This document shows, one piece after another, positions 36,268-44,482 of a stretch of DNA of 64,000 nucleotides. Origin of the DNA: an uncultured Sphingomonas sp. (GTDB lineage: Bacteria > Pseudomonadota > Alphaproteobacteria > Sphingomonadales > Sphingomonadaceae); the NCBI RefSeq assembly GCF_934560975.1, contig NZ_CAKTFO010000002.1, forward strand, positions 62,001 to 126,000, written 5' to 3'. A model generated the notes under the pieces. That model was not told the DNA's origin and ran no database searches. It was given only the letters and a program-made list of their open reading frames with translations. Position 1 is the first letter of the stretch. Each line of letters opens with the position of its first letter. Both the position numbers and the translations under genes were made by a program.

Positions 36268-37550
36268 ATTCCCGCCTTCTTGCGTTCGTCGGCCATCTGT
36301 TCGCTCTGTTCGCGCAGGTGCCATGGCATTTCCTCGAACACGTCCTCGAACATGGTGGCGAAGGGGTGCTGGTGGAGCCCGTCTGACAGGACACCGATCC
36401 CCTCCGCTTCCTTCTGCGCGGCGCGGACATCCTCCGCCACCGCCTGGTCCATCGCGGCGTGACGCGCCTCGTCCCATTCCCCGATCGCGATCAGGTGCTG
36501 TTTCAGCCGCGCGACCGGATCGCCCAGCGGCCATTTCGCATGTTCCTCGGCCGATCGATATTTGGTGGGGTCGTCGGAGGTGGAATGCCCCTCCGCGCGA
36601 TAGGTAAAATGCTCGATCAGGGTCGGGCCGGCATTGGCCCGCGCCCGCTCCGCCGCCCACTCGGTCGCGGCATAGACCGCCAGCGCGTCATTCCCGTCCA
36701 CCCGCAGGCTGGCCATGCCATAGCCGACACCGCGCGCCGCGAAGGTCGTCGCCTCCGCGCCCGCAAAGCCCGAAAAGCTGGAAATCGCCCATTGATTGTT
36801 GATCACGTTCAGGATCACCGGCGCGCGATACACGCTGGCAAAGGTGCAGGCGGAGTGGAAATCGCCCTCCGCCGTCGATCCTTCCCCGCACCAGGCGGCG
36901 GCGATGCGCGTGTCGCCCTTGGCTGCGCTCGCCATCGCAAAGCCCACCGCCTGCGGCAATTGCGTGGCGAGATTGCCGGAAATGGAGAAGAAGGCCGCCT
37001 CCCGGCTGGAATACATGATCGGCATCTGCCGGCCCTTCAGCCGGTCGGCCCGGTTGGAATAGACCTGGCACATCATGTCCACCAGGCTCCACCCCCGCGC
37101 GATCAGCACGCCCTGCTGGCGATAGGAGGGGAAGATCATGTCCTCCCGATCCAGCGCGTGGGCGGGCGCGACGGCGGTCGCCTCCTCGCCCGTGCATTTC
37201 ATGTAGAAGCTGGTCTTGCCCTGCCGCTGCGCGCGATACAGCCGCTCGTCATAGGCGCGGGTCAGCGCCATGTCGCGCAGCATCCGCCGCAACCGTTCGG
37301 GGTCGAGTCGCGGGTCCCAGGGCCCAAGCGCCTGCCCCGCATCGTCCAGCACGCGGATCAGGCCATAGGCATGGTCGCGCATGGTCGCCGGATCGGCATC
37401 GATCGACGGCCGCGCGACCGCGCCCGCCTCGCCCCGGTTGAAACCGGCATGATCGACCGGGTCGCCCGGCCGGTATTGCGGCTCGGGCACGTGCAGCGAT
37501 AGCGGCGGAAGATTACGGCCCGCGCCGCCGGCCTTGTCGGTCATCCTCAT
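36264..37550 (-). CDS. bkdA1: Branched-chain alpha-keto acid dehydrogenase E1 alpha subunit
   Basis: 428 residues. Thiamine-diphosphate-binding motif IAAAWCGEGSTAEGDFHSA through NVINNQWAISS, substrate and phosphorylation-loop-type YRAEGHSTSDDPTKYR, and YMKCTGEEATAVAPAHAL. The extra N-terminal arm (LSLHVPEPQYRPGDPVDHAG) is typical of proteobacterial Bkd E1 alpha. First gene of bkdA1-bkdA2-bkdB. In-frame ATG at 37544 is an alternative start. Confidence 0.95.
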   Translation of the reverse strand: MRMTDKAGGAGRNLPPLSLHVPEPQYRPGDPVDHAGFNRGEAGAVARPSIDADPATMRDHAYGLIRVLDDAGQALGPWDPRLDPERLRRMLRDMALTRAYDERLYRAQRQGKTSFYMKCTGEEATAVAPAHALDREDMIFPSYRQQGVLIARGWSLVDMMCQVYSNRADRLKGRQMPIMYSSREAAFFSISGNLATQLPQAVGFAMASAAKGDTRIAAAWCGEGSTAEGDFHSACTFASVYRAPVILNVINNQWAISSFSGFAGAEATTFAARGVGYGMASLRVDGNDALAVYAATEWAAERARANAGPTLIEHFTYRAEGHSTSDDPTKYRSAEEHAKWPLGDPVARLKQHLIAIGEWDEARHAAMDQAVAEDVRAAQKEAEGIGVLSDGLHQHPFATMFEDVFEEMPWHLREQSEQMADERKKAGI

Positions 37551-37622
37551 CCAACATCCCGTCCATGCAGGTGTTGATTATGGGGCCTACAATAATTTTG
37601 TTTCACGCCACCGCAAGATTGT

Positions 37623-38297
37623 TCAGCGCGGTTGATCGCGCTCCCGGCCCGGCTCCGCCAGGGGCGCCGTCGGGCGCGGCCAGCATGGTCCCTCCATCTG
37701 CACCTGCTGCGGCGTGCGCGGCAGGTCGGACAGGCGCAATCGCCCGCTCTGCCGCCCATCCAGCGCATCGAACCGCCGCGCCGCCGCCGCATTGAACTCG
37801 TCCGCCGTTACCACCCGATCGATGTCGGCATCCGCCGCCGACACCGGCTCGGGCACGTTCAGCCAGGCATAGCGCCCCGCGCCCGAAGGCCCGCCATAGC
37901 CGCTTTCGCCCGCCCTGCGCCTGCCCGGCCGCCGCGCGAACGCCAGCCGGTCGGAAGCGTAGATGGCGATCTCCGGCGCGACCTCATGCTCATAGGCGGT
38001 CACCTCGTCCGGGGTCAGCCGGGCGTCATGGTTCCTGTCCAGCGTCGCGAAGAAGCGCGCCGCATCCCGCACCATCTCGGCCTCACCGATCGCGCCGTCC
38101 CCGTCACGGTCGGCGGCGGCGAACCAGGCGGCGGCGGGATAAGGCTGTCCCGGCGCGGCGCGGAACGGCTCCCCCATCGGCGATACGAATGTCGGCCGCG
38201 TGCCGGTCGCCGCGCAATACGGCGCATCCTTGGGGATCTTGACCTTGGCCGCGCCCGCCACCGTGGGCAGCAGCAGCGGCAGCAATGCGGCGATCAA
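37623..38297 (-). CDS. EF-hand calcium-binding protein, exported
   Basis: About 224 residues with a hydrophobic leader (LIAALLPLLLPTVAGA) and three EF-hand loops: AADRDGDGAIGEAEM, LDRNHDARLTPDEV and DADIDRVVTADEF, the first closest to consensus. Probably periplasmic or secreted and calcium-responsive. The start is uncertain: a TTG at 38297, or a non-ATG codon slightly upstream that would overlap the rcdA stop. Downstream of rcdA on the same strand with almost no gap. Confidence 0.72.
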   Translation of the reverse strand: MIAALLPLLLPTVAGAAKVKIPKDAPYCAATGTRPTFVSPMGEPFRAAPGQPYPAAAWFAAADRDGDGAIGEAEMVRDAARFFATLDRNHDARLTPDEVTAYEHEVAPEIAIYASDRLAFARRPGRRRAGESGYGGPSGAGRYAWLNVPEPVSAADADIDRVVTADEFNAAAARRFDALDGRQSGRLRLSDLPRTPQQVQMEGPCWPRPTAPLAEPGRERDQPR

Positions 38298-38311
38298 AGC
38301 GGCGGACCTGT

Positions 38312-38773
38312 TCAGAATGCACTCTCCAGTCGTTCCATCAGCGCGCGCGCCGGGCTGGCGGCGGCGGCGGGCGCGTCCGGCCCGTCCGCGATCCGCGCCA
38401 CCCGCTCATACAGGTCGATTCCCGCCAGGATCAGCTGCCGCGCCGAGGAGGGAAGCCGGTCCAGCACCGCCATGTCGCTTGCCGCACTGTCGCCCAGCCG
38501 CCGCTCGGCCGAGCGGGGATCGCCCTCCGCCATTTCGCCCCGGGCGATCGCGCGCCGCATCGCCAGCCAGGCGATGACGTGCATCAGCCGCGTCGTCGCC
38601 TTCAACGCCTCGCACGCAAATTGCACACGCTGCGCCGGGGCCAGGCCTTCGCGCTCCTCGCGCCCGGCCGCGTCGTAATAGCCGTGCGTCTGGTCCGCGA
38701 GCGCCAGCGCCTCGCCGTACAGCGCCTCGGCTACCCGATCCGAAAAGGTCGGGCCGGCGGAAACAACGGACAT
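38312..38773 (-). CDS. rcdA: RcdA-type (DUF1465) cell-cycle protein
   Basis: 153 residues from the ATG at 38773 (AAAGGGTG upstream). The conserved core QRVQFACEALKATTRLMHVIAWLAMRRAIARGEM and RRLGDSAASD match, from memory, the DUF1465 family that includes Caulobacter RcdA, an adaptor in ClpXP degradation of CtrA. All-helical, no membrane segment. The alignment is by recall; the adaptor function is inferred from the family. Confidence 0.82.
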   Translation of the reverse strand: MSVVSAGPTFSDRVAEALYGEALALADQTHGYYDAAGREEREGLAPAQRVQFACEALKATTRLMHVIAWLAMRRAIARGEMAEGDPRSAERRLGDSAASDMAVLDRLPSSARQLILAGIDLYERVARIADGPDAPAAAASPARALMERLESAF

Positions 38774-38850
38774 TCGCTTCACCCTTTCGCGCGGCCGCTT
38801 GTTGAACGGTCCAGCTTGCTTCCGAATGCACGAACGGGGTTAGCGGTCCG

Positions 38851-38878
38851 CTTGAAAACACGCTAGCTTTTCCTACCT
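38851..38878 (+). promoter_or_regulatory. Candidate RpoH (heat-shock) promoter of hsp20
   Basis: CTTGAA (38851-38856), 15 bases, then CCTACCT (38872-38878), close to the alphaproteobacterial sigma-32 pattern CTTGAAA...CCTATNT. It would start transcription near 38885, giving a leader of about 88 bases that contains the ROSE-like structure. Confidence 0.6.
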
Positions 38879-38884
38879 TTTCGA

Positions 38885-38972
38885 TAGCTTCCGTGCCCAT
38901 CAGGGGCGGGGGCGACACGGTCCGGCGGATGTCCGCGGGCATTATGTTCGATCGCTTGAAAGGATTGATCGC
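38885..38972 (+). promoter_or_regulatory. ROSE-like RNA thermometer in the hsp20 leader
   Basis: The end of the leader reads A-TCGCT-TGAA-AGGA-T (38951-38965). TCGCT pairs with the AGGA ribosome-binding site, leaving the middle G unpaired, exactly the U-Y-G-C-U/A-G-G-A pattern of ROSE thermometers that melt on heating. The initiation GTG is 8 bases downstream. Upstream, TCCGGCGGA/TCCGCGGG and CCC/GGGG stretches can form further hairpins as ROSE elements do. Pattern found by eye, not folded. Confidence 0.65.
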
Positions 38973-39455
38973 GTGCGTGCATTCGATTTCGCGCCCCTGC
39001 TGCGCACCTCCATCGGGTTCGAGAACCTCAACCGCCTGGTCGATTTCGCGACCCGTGGCGAAGGTGAGGCATATCCCCCCTACAACATCGAGAAGGTGAG
39101 CGACGACGCTTACCGGATTTCCATGGCCACCGCCGGCTTCCGCCGCGACGAGCTGGATATCACCGCGCAGGACAATGTCCTGATCGTCACCGGCCGCGCG
39201 CTGGACGCAGCCGAAGGCGAAGGCCGCGAGTTCCTGCACCGCGGCATCGCCAAGCGCGCGTTCGAGCGTCGTTTCCAGCTGGCCGACACCATCAAGGTGA
39301 CGGGTGCCAGCTACAATGACGGGCTGCTCGACATCCAGCTGGTCCGGGAAGTGCCGGAGCACAAGAAGCCGCGCACCATCCAGATCGATGGCCAGATCAA
39401 CGGCGGCATCCAGCCGCAGGCGATCGGCGCGGTGAGCGACCGTCAGGCCGCCTGA
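38973..39455 (+). CDS. Small heat-shock protein Hsp20 (IbpA-like)
   Basis: 160 residues from GTG 38973: (M)RAFDFAPLLRTSIGFENL, matching the M-R-x-x-D-F-x-P-L start of IbpA-type proteins. The alpha-crystallin domain spans about 35-135 (YNIEKVSDDAYRISMATAGF ... LQLADTIKV-type ... GLLDIQLVREVP) followed by a KPRTIQI tail with the I-x-I motif. Holds unfolded proteins for refolding by DnaK and ClpB, which is also in this window. Control by a CTTG-type promoter and a ROSE-like leader is predicted. Confidence 0.93.
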   Translation: MRAFDFAPLLRTSIGFENLNRLVDFATRGEGEAYPPYNIEKVSDDAYRISMATAGFRRDELDITAQDNVLIVTGRALDAAEGEGREFLHRGIAKRAFERRFQLADTIKVTGASYNDGLLDIQLVREVPEHKKPRTIQIDGQINGGIQPQAIGAVSDRQAA

Positions 39456-39514
39456 CCCAAGGCCCACCGCAGGAGGACGCGCTGCCCCCAAGGGCTGGCG
39501 CGTCCGCCGATCCC

Positions 39515-39544
39515 GACCCCCTTCCGCGCCTGCGAAAGGGGGTC
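39515..39544 (+). terminator. Probable terminator downstream of hsp20
   Basis: Arms GACCCCCTT / AAGGGGGTC (9 bases), 12-base loop, followed by GTTGTCGTT with scattered T. In the 227-base gap between hsp20 and the kinase-like gene, where I see no further gene. Confidence 0.55.
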
Positions 39545-39682
39545 GTTGTCGTTCCGGGCACGTCGCTTGGCCGCCAGTGCCTGCCGCCGCTTGACTAACA
39601 GCCCCGATCGCCCTGTCGCCGCTCGCGATCTCGCCGGTCCGAAGTCGCAGGCACGATCCCGCTCGAACGTGGGCGGGATCGG

Positions 39683-40177
39683 ATGCAAGTTGCCGGCATG
39701 ATCCAACCTCCCACCGCCTTCCTGCTGCACGGCTTCCTTGGTGCGGGCAAAACCACGCTTGCCAAGCGGTTGGAGCGGGATCGCACCGCCATCCGCTTCA
39801 CCCACGACGAGTGGATGAGCCGCCTGTACGGCAGCGACCCCATGGCTGCCGACTTCGCCGCCCATGCCCGTCGCGTGTCGCAGGTGATGGAGGCGATGTG
39901 GACGCGCTGCCTCATGTTGGGGGTAAACATCGTCCTTGATTGCGGCCCCTGGACCCGCGCCGAGCGGGACCGGACCCGCCGCCTGGTCGCGACGCTCGGT
40001 GGACAGGCTACGATGTACCGCCTGAACCGCCCGGCGGAGATTGCGTGGACCCGGATCGCGCGGCGTAATCAACAGCTGAACGGCGCCCTCACCATCACCC
40101 CGGAGACATTCGCATCGTTGCAGGCCCGGTTTGAACCGCTCGACCCCGATGAGGAACGGATCGAGGTCCATCCCTGA
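39683..40177 (+). CDS. P-loop kinase-like ATPase
   Basis: 164 residues. The N-terminus has Walker A LLHGFLGAGKTTLAKRLER and a following FTHDEWMSRLYG, as in small zeta-toxin/chloramphenicol-phosphotransferase-like kinases; VNIVLDCGPWTRAERD is the usual strand with acidic residue, and YRLNRPAEIAWTRIARRN fits the lid region. Many such proteins phosphorylate small molecules or antibiotics; I cannot say which here. No antitoxin-like neighbour, so a zeta toxin role is not supported. Alternative start ATG 39698. Confidence 0.72.
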   Translation: MQVAGMIQPPTAFLLHGFLGAGKTTLAKRLERDRTAIRFTHDEWMSRLYGSDPMAADFAAHARRVSQVMEAMWTRCLMLGVNIVLDCGPWTRAERDRTRRLVATLGGQATMYRLNRPAEIAWTRIARRNQQLNGALTITPETFASLQARFEPLDPDEERIEVHP

Positions 40178-40259
40178 TGGCCTGACGGGTTCGGCCATGC
40201 TGAACCAGCTTGCCTCACCACCCGCGCCCCCGCCTTCACAGGAGCCACCGCGAACGGCG

Positions 40260-40634
40260 CTACCGCCCCTGCCGCTCCTCCAGTTCCTCCTCGGCCGCAT
40301 CGCCGGTCCGGCGCAGCGCCTCCAGCTCCTCGGTGGACTTGGACTCGATCCCCGCCACCGCATTGCGCGCGCCCTGCATGGCATAGACCAGTTCATCCAT
40401 CTTCAGATGCAGCGCCTGTTCGCTCCGCCGTTGGCCGTTCAGCACCATCTGCGTCAGCGTGATCGATGCGACGGACAGGATCAGCGTCAGCAGATTCTCC
40501 CCGCCCTCGCCCGACTTCAGGAACCAGCCGGCGCAGAACATCGCCACCAGCACGATCGCCAGCGGCGCGCCCGCCAGGTCCGCCGTCCGCCCGGCAATGC
40601 GGCTGCCCAACTCGTTCAAACGCTTCAACATCAT
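40260..40634 (-). CDS. Low-affinity iron permease-family membrane protein
   Basis: About 124 residues from the ATG at 40634 (GAGGGG site). Two membrane helices (APLAIVLVAMFCAGWFL and LLTLILSVASITLTQMVL), then QRRSEQALHLKMDELVYAMQGARNAV, which is the hallmark C-terminal helix of the PF04120 family in bacteria. The family name comes from a yeast iron transporter; its role in bacteria is unproven. Confidence 0.78.
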   Translation of the reverse strand: MMLKRLNELGSRIAGRTADLAGAPLAIVLVAMFCAGWFLKSGEGGENLLTLILSVASITLTQMVLNGQRRSEQALHLKMDELVYAMQGARNAVAGIESKSTEELEALRRTGDAAEEELEERQGR

Positions 40635-40640
40635 GTCCAC

Positions 40641-41097
40641 CCCTCGACGCCCAAGCCTCAGTTAGGCGTTCACCGCCGCCTTCACCACCAGGCCGGATTG
40701 ACAAACCGGAACATATCAGGTACATCGGCACCCGTTTCGCACATCCGGAGGTGTGGGACGAAGCCTGCTCTCCCGTGTCACGGCGGGGGAGAACGACCGG
40801 CGCGGGGTCTGCCTCATGCGAACAGCAGGAAGCGCTTCGCCAAAGATTCCGTCTCTTCCGCATGCTTCGCGCTGCGGTTCATGGACTGTCGACGTCGCGT
40901 GCTGGGGTGAGCGGGCGGCGTCACGATCTCCGGCTTCGTGCCGCGCGATCAAGACAGACAATTCCGCAAGCCCCCACCGATCGCCGGGCAGGCGACGGAA
41001 CGCGCCGGTCGCAAAGCTTCCTTGTTGCAAGCCTCGCACACCCATATTTGCCGAACCTACACCGCCACCGCGCGGCATGGTGCCGGCGGCGACCGCC
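40641..41097. other. 457 bases without a supported gene
   Basis: Both strands have open frames through this stretch, but their translations are low-complexity (Arg/Ser/Pro-rich), lack ribosome-binding sites and resemble no family. I see no RNA gene or clear terminator. It could hold a decayed gene. Confidence 0.5.
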
Positions 41098-41295
41098 TCA
41101 GGCGATGATGTCGGGGATCAGTTGATCCTCCAGGGCGGCGATCTGGTCCTTCAGCATCAGCTTGCGCTTTTTCAGCCGCGCAACCTGCAACTGGTCGCTT
41201 GCCGACGCGAACGCCAGTGCGTCGATCGCCGCGTCCAGGTCACGATGCTCCTGCCGCAACGCGCCAATTTCCTGAATGATGTCCGCTTCGTCCAT
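41098..41295 (-). CDS. YdcH/DUF465 family small protein
   Basis: 65 residues: MDEADIIQEIGALRQEHRDL then a second helix with VARLKKRKLMLKDQIAAL, the typical DUF465 L-K-K-x-K-L-x-L-K-D-x-I pattern. Forms a short coiled coil; function unknown. A second DUF465 gene starts divergently 167 bases away. Confidence 0.87.
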   Translation of the reverse strand: MDEADIIQEIGALRQEHRDLDAAIDALAFASASDQLQVARLKKRKLMLKDQIAALEDQLIPDIIA

Positions 41296-41461
41296 CTGCC
41301 CCGCCCGTTACCGCCGCGCTTCCTAAGGGTTCGTGAACCCACGCTCAAGGGCGACGGCGAAGCGGTGCGGATTTGCGGGAAATGGTGGAGATCGCCCTGG
41401 GACAAAGCGGCGTTTCAGTGGTTTACTATCCTTGTCCGAATGGAAAGAAGGAGCGAGTCGA

Positions 41462-41617
41462 ATGACAAATTCCCATTCTACGATGCTGATGGCCAAACAT
41501 GCCCGCCTCGACGAACGCCTGAGGGACGAACAGCACCGCGTGCGGCCTGACAGCACGCTGGTGGCGATGCTGAAGAAGCAGAAACTGAAGATCAAGGAAG
41601 CCCTGTCGCGCCTGTGA
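41462..41617 (+). CDS. YdcH/DUF465 family small protein
   Basis: 51 residues from ATG 41462 with AAGAAGGAG upstream: MTNSHSTMLMAKHARLDERL, then VAMLKKQKLKIKEALSRL, the DUF465 signature. The larger ORF that contains it starts too far upstream. Divergent paralogue of the gene at 41098-41295. Confidence 0.85.
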   Translation: MTNSHSTMLMAKHARLDERLRDEQHRVRPDSTLVAMLKKQKLKIKEALSRL

Positions 41618-41724
41618 CGGATGCCGCTTCGCGCCCGCGCCGTCCGGCGGCGGGCGCGCAGGAGCCTGAAGCCTCGCTTTGACGCTTCAGTCGGCCGCAT
41701 TCGTCCGGCTGGCGGCTGGACAGC

Positions 41725-42549
41725 TCAGTTCTTGAGCTTCCAGCCGCTCCTGAGCACGGCGTAGCACAGGATGCCCAGCGCCAGGTTCACGCCGAACAAC
41801 ACTGCCGCGCCCACCAGCACATTGCTGTCGCTCACCCCCAGGAAACCGTAGCGGAAGCCGGAAATGACGTAGAAGAACGGGTTCAGATGGCTGAACGTGC
41901 GAAACGCGCCATGCAGCCCGTCGATCGAGTAGAAGGTGCCCGACAGCAGCGACAAGGGCTGCACCACGAAATTGGTGATGGTCGCATTGTGGTCGAACTT
42001 CTCGGCCCAGATCGACGTCAGCACGCCGATGAACGACAGCAAAGCCGCGCCCATCAGCCCGAAATAGATCGCCGCCAGCGGCACGCGCGGCAGCACCCCG
42101 CCCGGCCAGATGTTGATCACCAGCAGCAGGGCCAGCCCGACCAGAACCGCCCGCGTCACCGCCGCGCCGATCAGCGCCGACAGAAGCTCGCCCGCGGAGA
42201 TAGGCGGCATCAGGTAATCGGTGATGTTGCCCTGGATCTTGCCGACCAGCAGCGAGAAGCTGGAATTCGCGAACGCATTCTGCATCATCGCCATCGCAAT
42301 CAGGCCCGGTGCCGCGAAATGGGCGAAGGACACGCCCATCACCATGTTGCCGTTGCGCCCGAATGCGATGGAAAAAACGACCAGCAGCAGCAGCGCGGAA
42401 AAGGCCGGGCCCCAGATCGTCTGCAGTTGCACCTTGAAGAACCGGCGCACCTCCTTGATATAGAGGGCGCGCAATCCGTCCCAGTTGATCATCGCGATCA
42501 CCGGTTCGCCGGGGGCGGGGCGTTTAGTTTCGATCGGGGTTTCACGCAT
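41725..42549 (-). CDS. ABC-2 type transporter permease
   Basis: About 274 residues with six hydrophobic helices and the ABC-2 pattern: an N-terminal cytoplasmic helix (YIKEVRRFFKVQLQTIWGPAF), then GMxNAF-like MAMMQNAFANSSFSLLVGK, and PLSLLSGTFYSIDGLHG ahead of the last helices. Resembles YadH-type exporters. The ATP-binding partner is not adjacent here. Start chosen at ATG 42549 (MRETPIETKRP); ATG 42492 (MINWDGL) is also possible. Divergent from gcrA. Confidence 0.87.
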   Translation of the reverse strand: MRETPIETKRPAPGEPVIAMINWDGLRALYIKEVRRFFKVQLQTIWGPAFSALLLLVVFSIAFGRNGNMVMGVSFAHFAAPGLIAMAMMQNAFANSSFSLLVGKIQGNITDYLMPPISAGELLSALIGAAVTRAVLVGLALLLVINIWPGGVLPRVPLAAIYFGLMGAALLSFIGVLTSIWAEKFDHNATITNFVVQPLSLLSGTFYSIDGLHGAFRTFSHLNPFFYVISGFRYGFLGVSDSNVLVGAAVLFGVNLALGILCYAVLRSGWKLKN

Positions 42550-42611
42550 GACGCACCGGGTAGTCCCCGCGTGACGCAGCGGCAAGCCTCGAAGCCATGG
42601 GAAGCCTATCA

Positions 42612-43370
42612 ATGTCGTGGACCGACGAGCGGATCGATCAGCTCAAGCAGATGTGGCAGCAGGGCATGACCGCCAGCCAGATTGCGGAGCAATTGAGCGG
42701 GGTCAGCCGTAATGCCGTGATCGGCAAGGCGCATCGCTTGGGCCTGCAGTCGCGCCCCTCGCCGGTCAAGTCGAGCGAGGCGGCGGCTGCGTCAGCGGCG
42801 GCGCCGGCCCCATCGGCGGCTCCGGCGCCCGCCCCTGTGCCTGCGCCTGCGCCTGCCCCGGTGGTGGAGGCAGCCCCCGCGCCGAAGCCGATCGCCGCCG
42901 CACCGACTCCGCCGCCCGCACCTGCTCCCGAACCGAAGCCGGCACCGGTTGCGGCCGCCCCCGCATCCAGCCCGTCCGCCGCAGCCGGCCCGGCCGTGGC
43001 ACCCGGTGCGACTCCGCCGCCGGCCGCCGACGCTCCGGTAGTCCGTTCGATCGGCCCGGGCGGGTTCCAGCGCCAGAACCCGCACGAACAGCAGTCGCCG
43101 ATTCCGCCCGCCCCGCCGCGCCGCCTGGTTCCGGCCAAGCCGTCGACGGACGTTGCCGGCAAGACCAGCCTGCTCGATCTCAACGACCGTATCTGCAAGT
43201 GGCCGCTGGGCCATCCGGGCGAGCCGGATTTCCACTTCTGCGGTGATGCGGTGAACCCCGGCTTTCCATATTGCCTGCAACATTGCTCCGTCGCCTATCA
43301 GGCGCAGCTGCCGCGTCGCGACCGTCGCCCGCCGCCGCCGCTGCCTTATGGCGGCCCGCGCGTCCGCTGA
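42612..43370 (+). CDS. gcrA: Cell-cycle regulator GcrA
   Basis: 252 residues starting MSWTDERIDQLKQMWQQGMT, the DNA-binding helix-turn-helix (SRNAVIGKAHRLGLQSR) that reads CcrM-methylated GANTC sites in Caulobacter. An unusually long Ala/Pro-rich linker (about 60-165) separates it from the C-terminal sigma-70-binding domain (ICKWPLGHPGEPDFHFCGDAVNPGFPYCLQHC). GcrA works with RpoD to activate cell-cycle genes. The linker length is above the usual GcrA, but composition is typical of sphingomonads. Confidence 0.95.
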   Translation: MSWTDERIDQLKQMWQQGMTASQIAEQLSGVSRNAVIGKAHRLGLQSRPSPVKSSEAAAASAAAPAPSAAPAPAPVPAPAPAPVVEAAPAPKPIAAAPTPPPAPAPEPKPAPVAAAPASSPSAAAGPAVAPGATPPPAADAPVVRSIGPGGFQRQNPHEQQSPIPPAPPRRLVPAKPSTDVAGKTSLLDLNDRICKWPLGHPGEPDFHFCGDAVNPGFPYCLQHCSVAYQAQLPRRDRRPPPPLPYGGPRVR

Positions 43371-43381
43371 TCCCGATCGGG

Positions 43382-43400
43382 TGGGGGCGAATCGTCCCCA
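43382..43400 (+). terminator. Possible terminator downstream of gcrA
   Basis: Dyad TGGGGGCGA / TCGTCCCCA with a single central base and one G-T pair, 12 bases after the gcrA stop. No clear T-run follows. Confidence 0.35.
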
Positions 43401-43468
43401 TCCCCCTTCCCGCTTGCTCGTCCGGCGGGATCGATGAACCGAGTCGGCGCTTGCGCGTTCCAAGGCGG

Positions 43469-43900
43469 ATGCGCGTCCTTCCCCTCCTGCTCGCCCTCCT
43501 GATCGCCGCACCCGCCGCCGCGACCAGCGATGACCTCCGCTCCGTGGCCGGGATGCGCTACCACAATCGCATCGTCCTCGCTTTCACGCCCACGCTGGGC
43601 GATCCCCGCCTGACCGCACAGCGCCAGGCCATGGCGCGGATCGGCCTTTCCGCCGCCGAGCGCGACCTGATTCTGGTTCAGGTGGATCGTACCCGCGTGA
43701 TCGGGGCACACGATAAAGCCGCCAAGCTCCGCCAGCGTTTCCATGTCAGCGAGAGCGATTTCCGCGCCTTGCTGATCGGCAAGGACGGCAATGTCGCGCT
43801 CGCTTCGCCCGGCCCCATCCCGGCGCGCCGGCTGATCCAGGCAATCGACGCCATGCCGATGCGCAAGGCCGAGCGACGCCAAGCGGCGGCGCGTCCGTAA
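43469..43900 (+). CDS. Exported DUF4174-like protein
   Basis: 143 residues from ATG 43469: signal peptide MRVLPLLLALLIAAPAAATS, then YHNRIVLAFTPTLGDPRLTAQ and a thioredoxin-like pattern of strands and helices ending PIPARRLIQAIDAMPMRKAE. This matches the DUF4174 layout, a periplasmic thioredoxin-fold family of unknown function without the redox CxxC. The upstream ORF extension is not coding. Confidence 0.72.
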   Translation: MRVLPLLLALLIAAPAAATSDDLRSVAGMRYHNRIVLAFTPTLGDPRLTAQRQAMARIGLSAAERDLILVQVDRTRVIGAHDKAAKLRQRFHVSESDFRALLIGKDGNVALASPGPIPARRLIQAIDAMPMRKAERRQAAARP

Positions 43901-43944
43901 CCCACGGTAACGCCCTGTAAACGCGGGTTCGCCATGGTGCCGCC

Positions 43945-44445
43945 ATGGCTCCGTCCGATCCGATTCTGGCCCGCTTGCTGGCGGAACATACCCAATTGCG
44001 CGACCTTGCCGCCACGCTTGGGGGCATGCTCGCCGCTTCGGAGCCACCGTCCGACGGCACGCTCACCGACACGCGCTGGTCGATGGCGCGGCTGATGCTC
44101 CGCCACCTGCCGGTCGAGGACCGCCATGTGTTCCGCCGGCTGGAGGCGCATGACAATCCCGCCGTGCGCGCCCGCATGGCCGGCTTCCGCATCGACCTCA
44201 ACGCTCTGTACGGAGCCTATCAGCACCATGGCGCGCGCTGGACGGAGGATACGGTGCGGGCCGACTGGTTCGGCTACCGCGCGGCCACCCGCCACCTGCT
44301 CGCCAGCCTCACCGGGATGATGGATCGGGAGGAGAGCGAGTTGTACCCGCTGCTGGACGACGCCCCGGCGGCCGAAGGCCGCGCCCCCGATGCGCGCAAC
44401 TGGGCGGGCGATGCCTGGGCGATCCGCGCAAATCTCGGCCGCTAG
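43945..44445 (+). CDS. Hemerythrin-domain protein
   Basis: 166 residues, four-helix type with di-iron ligand candidates in LLAEHTQLRDL, LMLRHLPVEDRHVFRRLEAHD, YQHHGARW and REESELYPLL. Cytosolic oxygen- or iron-binding role is typical of such domains; the ligand set looks nearly complete, but the exact His/Glu pairing is not certain. Confidence 0.78.
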   Translation: MAPSDPILARLLAEHTQLRDLAATLGGMLAASEPPSDGTLTDTRWSMARLMLRHLPVEDRHVFRRLEAHDNPAVRARMAGFRIDLNALYGAYQHHGARWTEDTVRADWFGYRAATRHLLASLTGMMDREESELYPLLDDAPAAEGRAPDARNWAGDAWAIRANLGR

Positions 44446-44482
44446 CTGACAGACGGCCTCTCCGTCGCTAGATAAGCGGGCG

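Noticed and set aside
39683..40177. Zeta-toxin interpretation of the kinase-like gene
   Set aside because: No small antitoxin gene overlaps or adjoins it; a generic small-molecule kinase is as likely.
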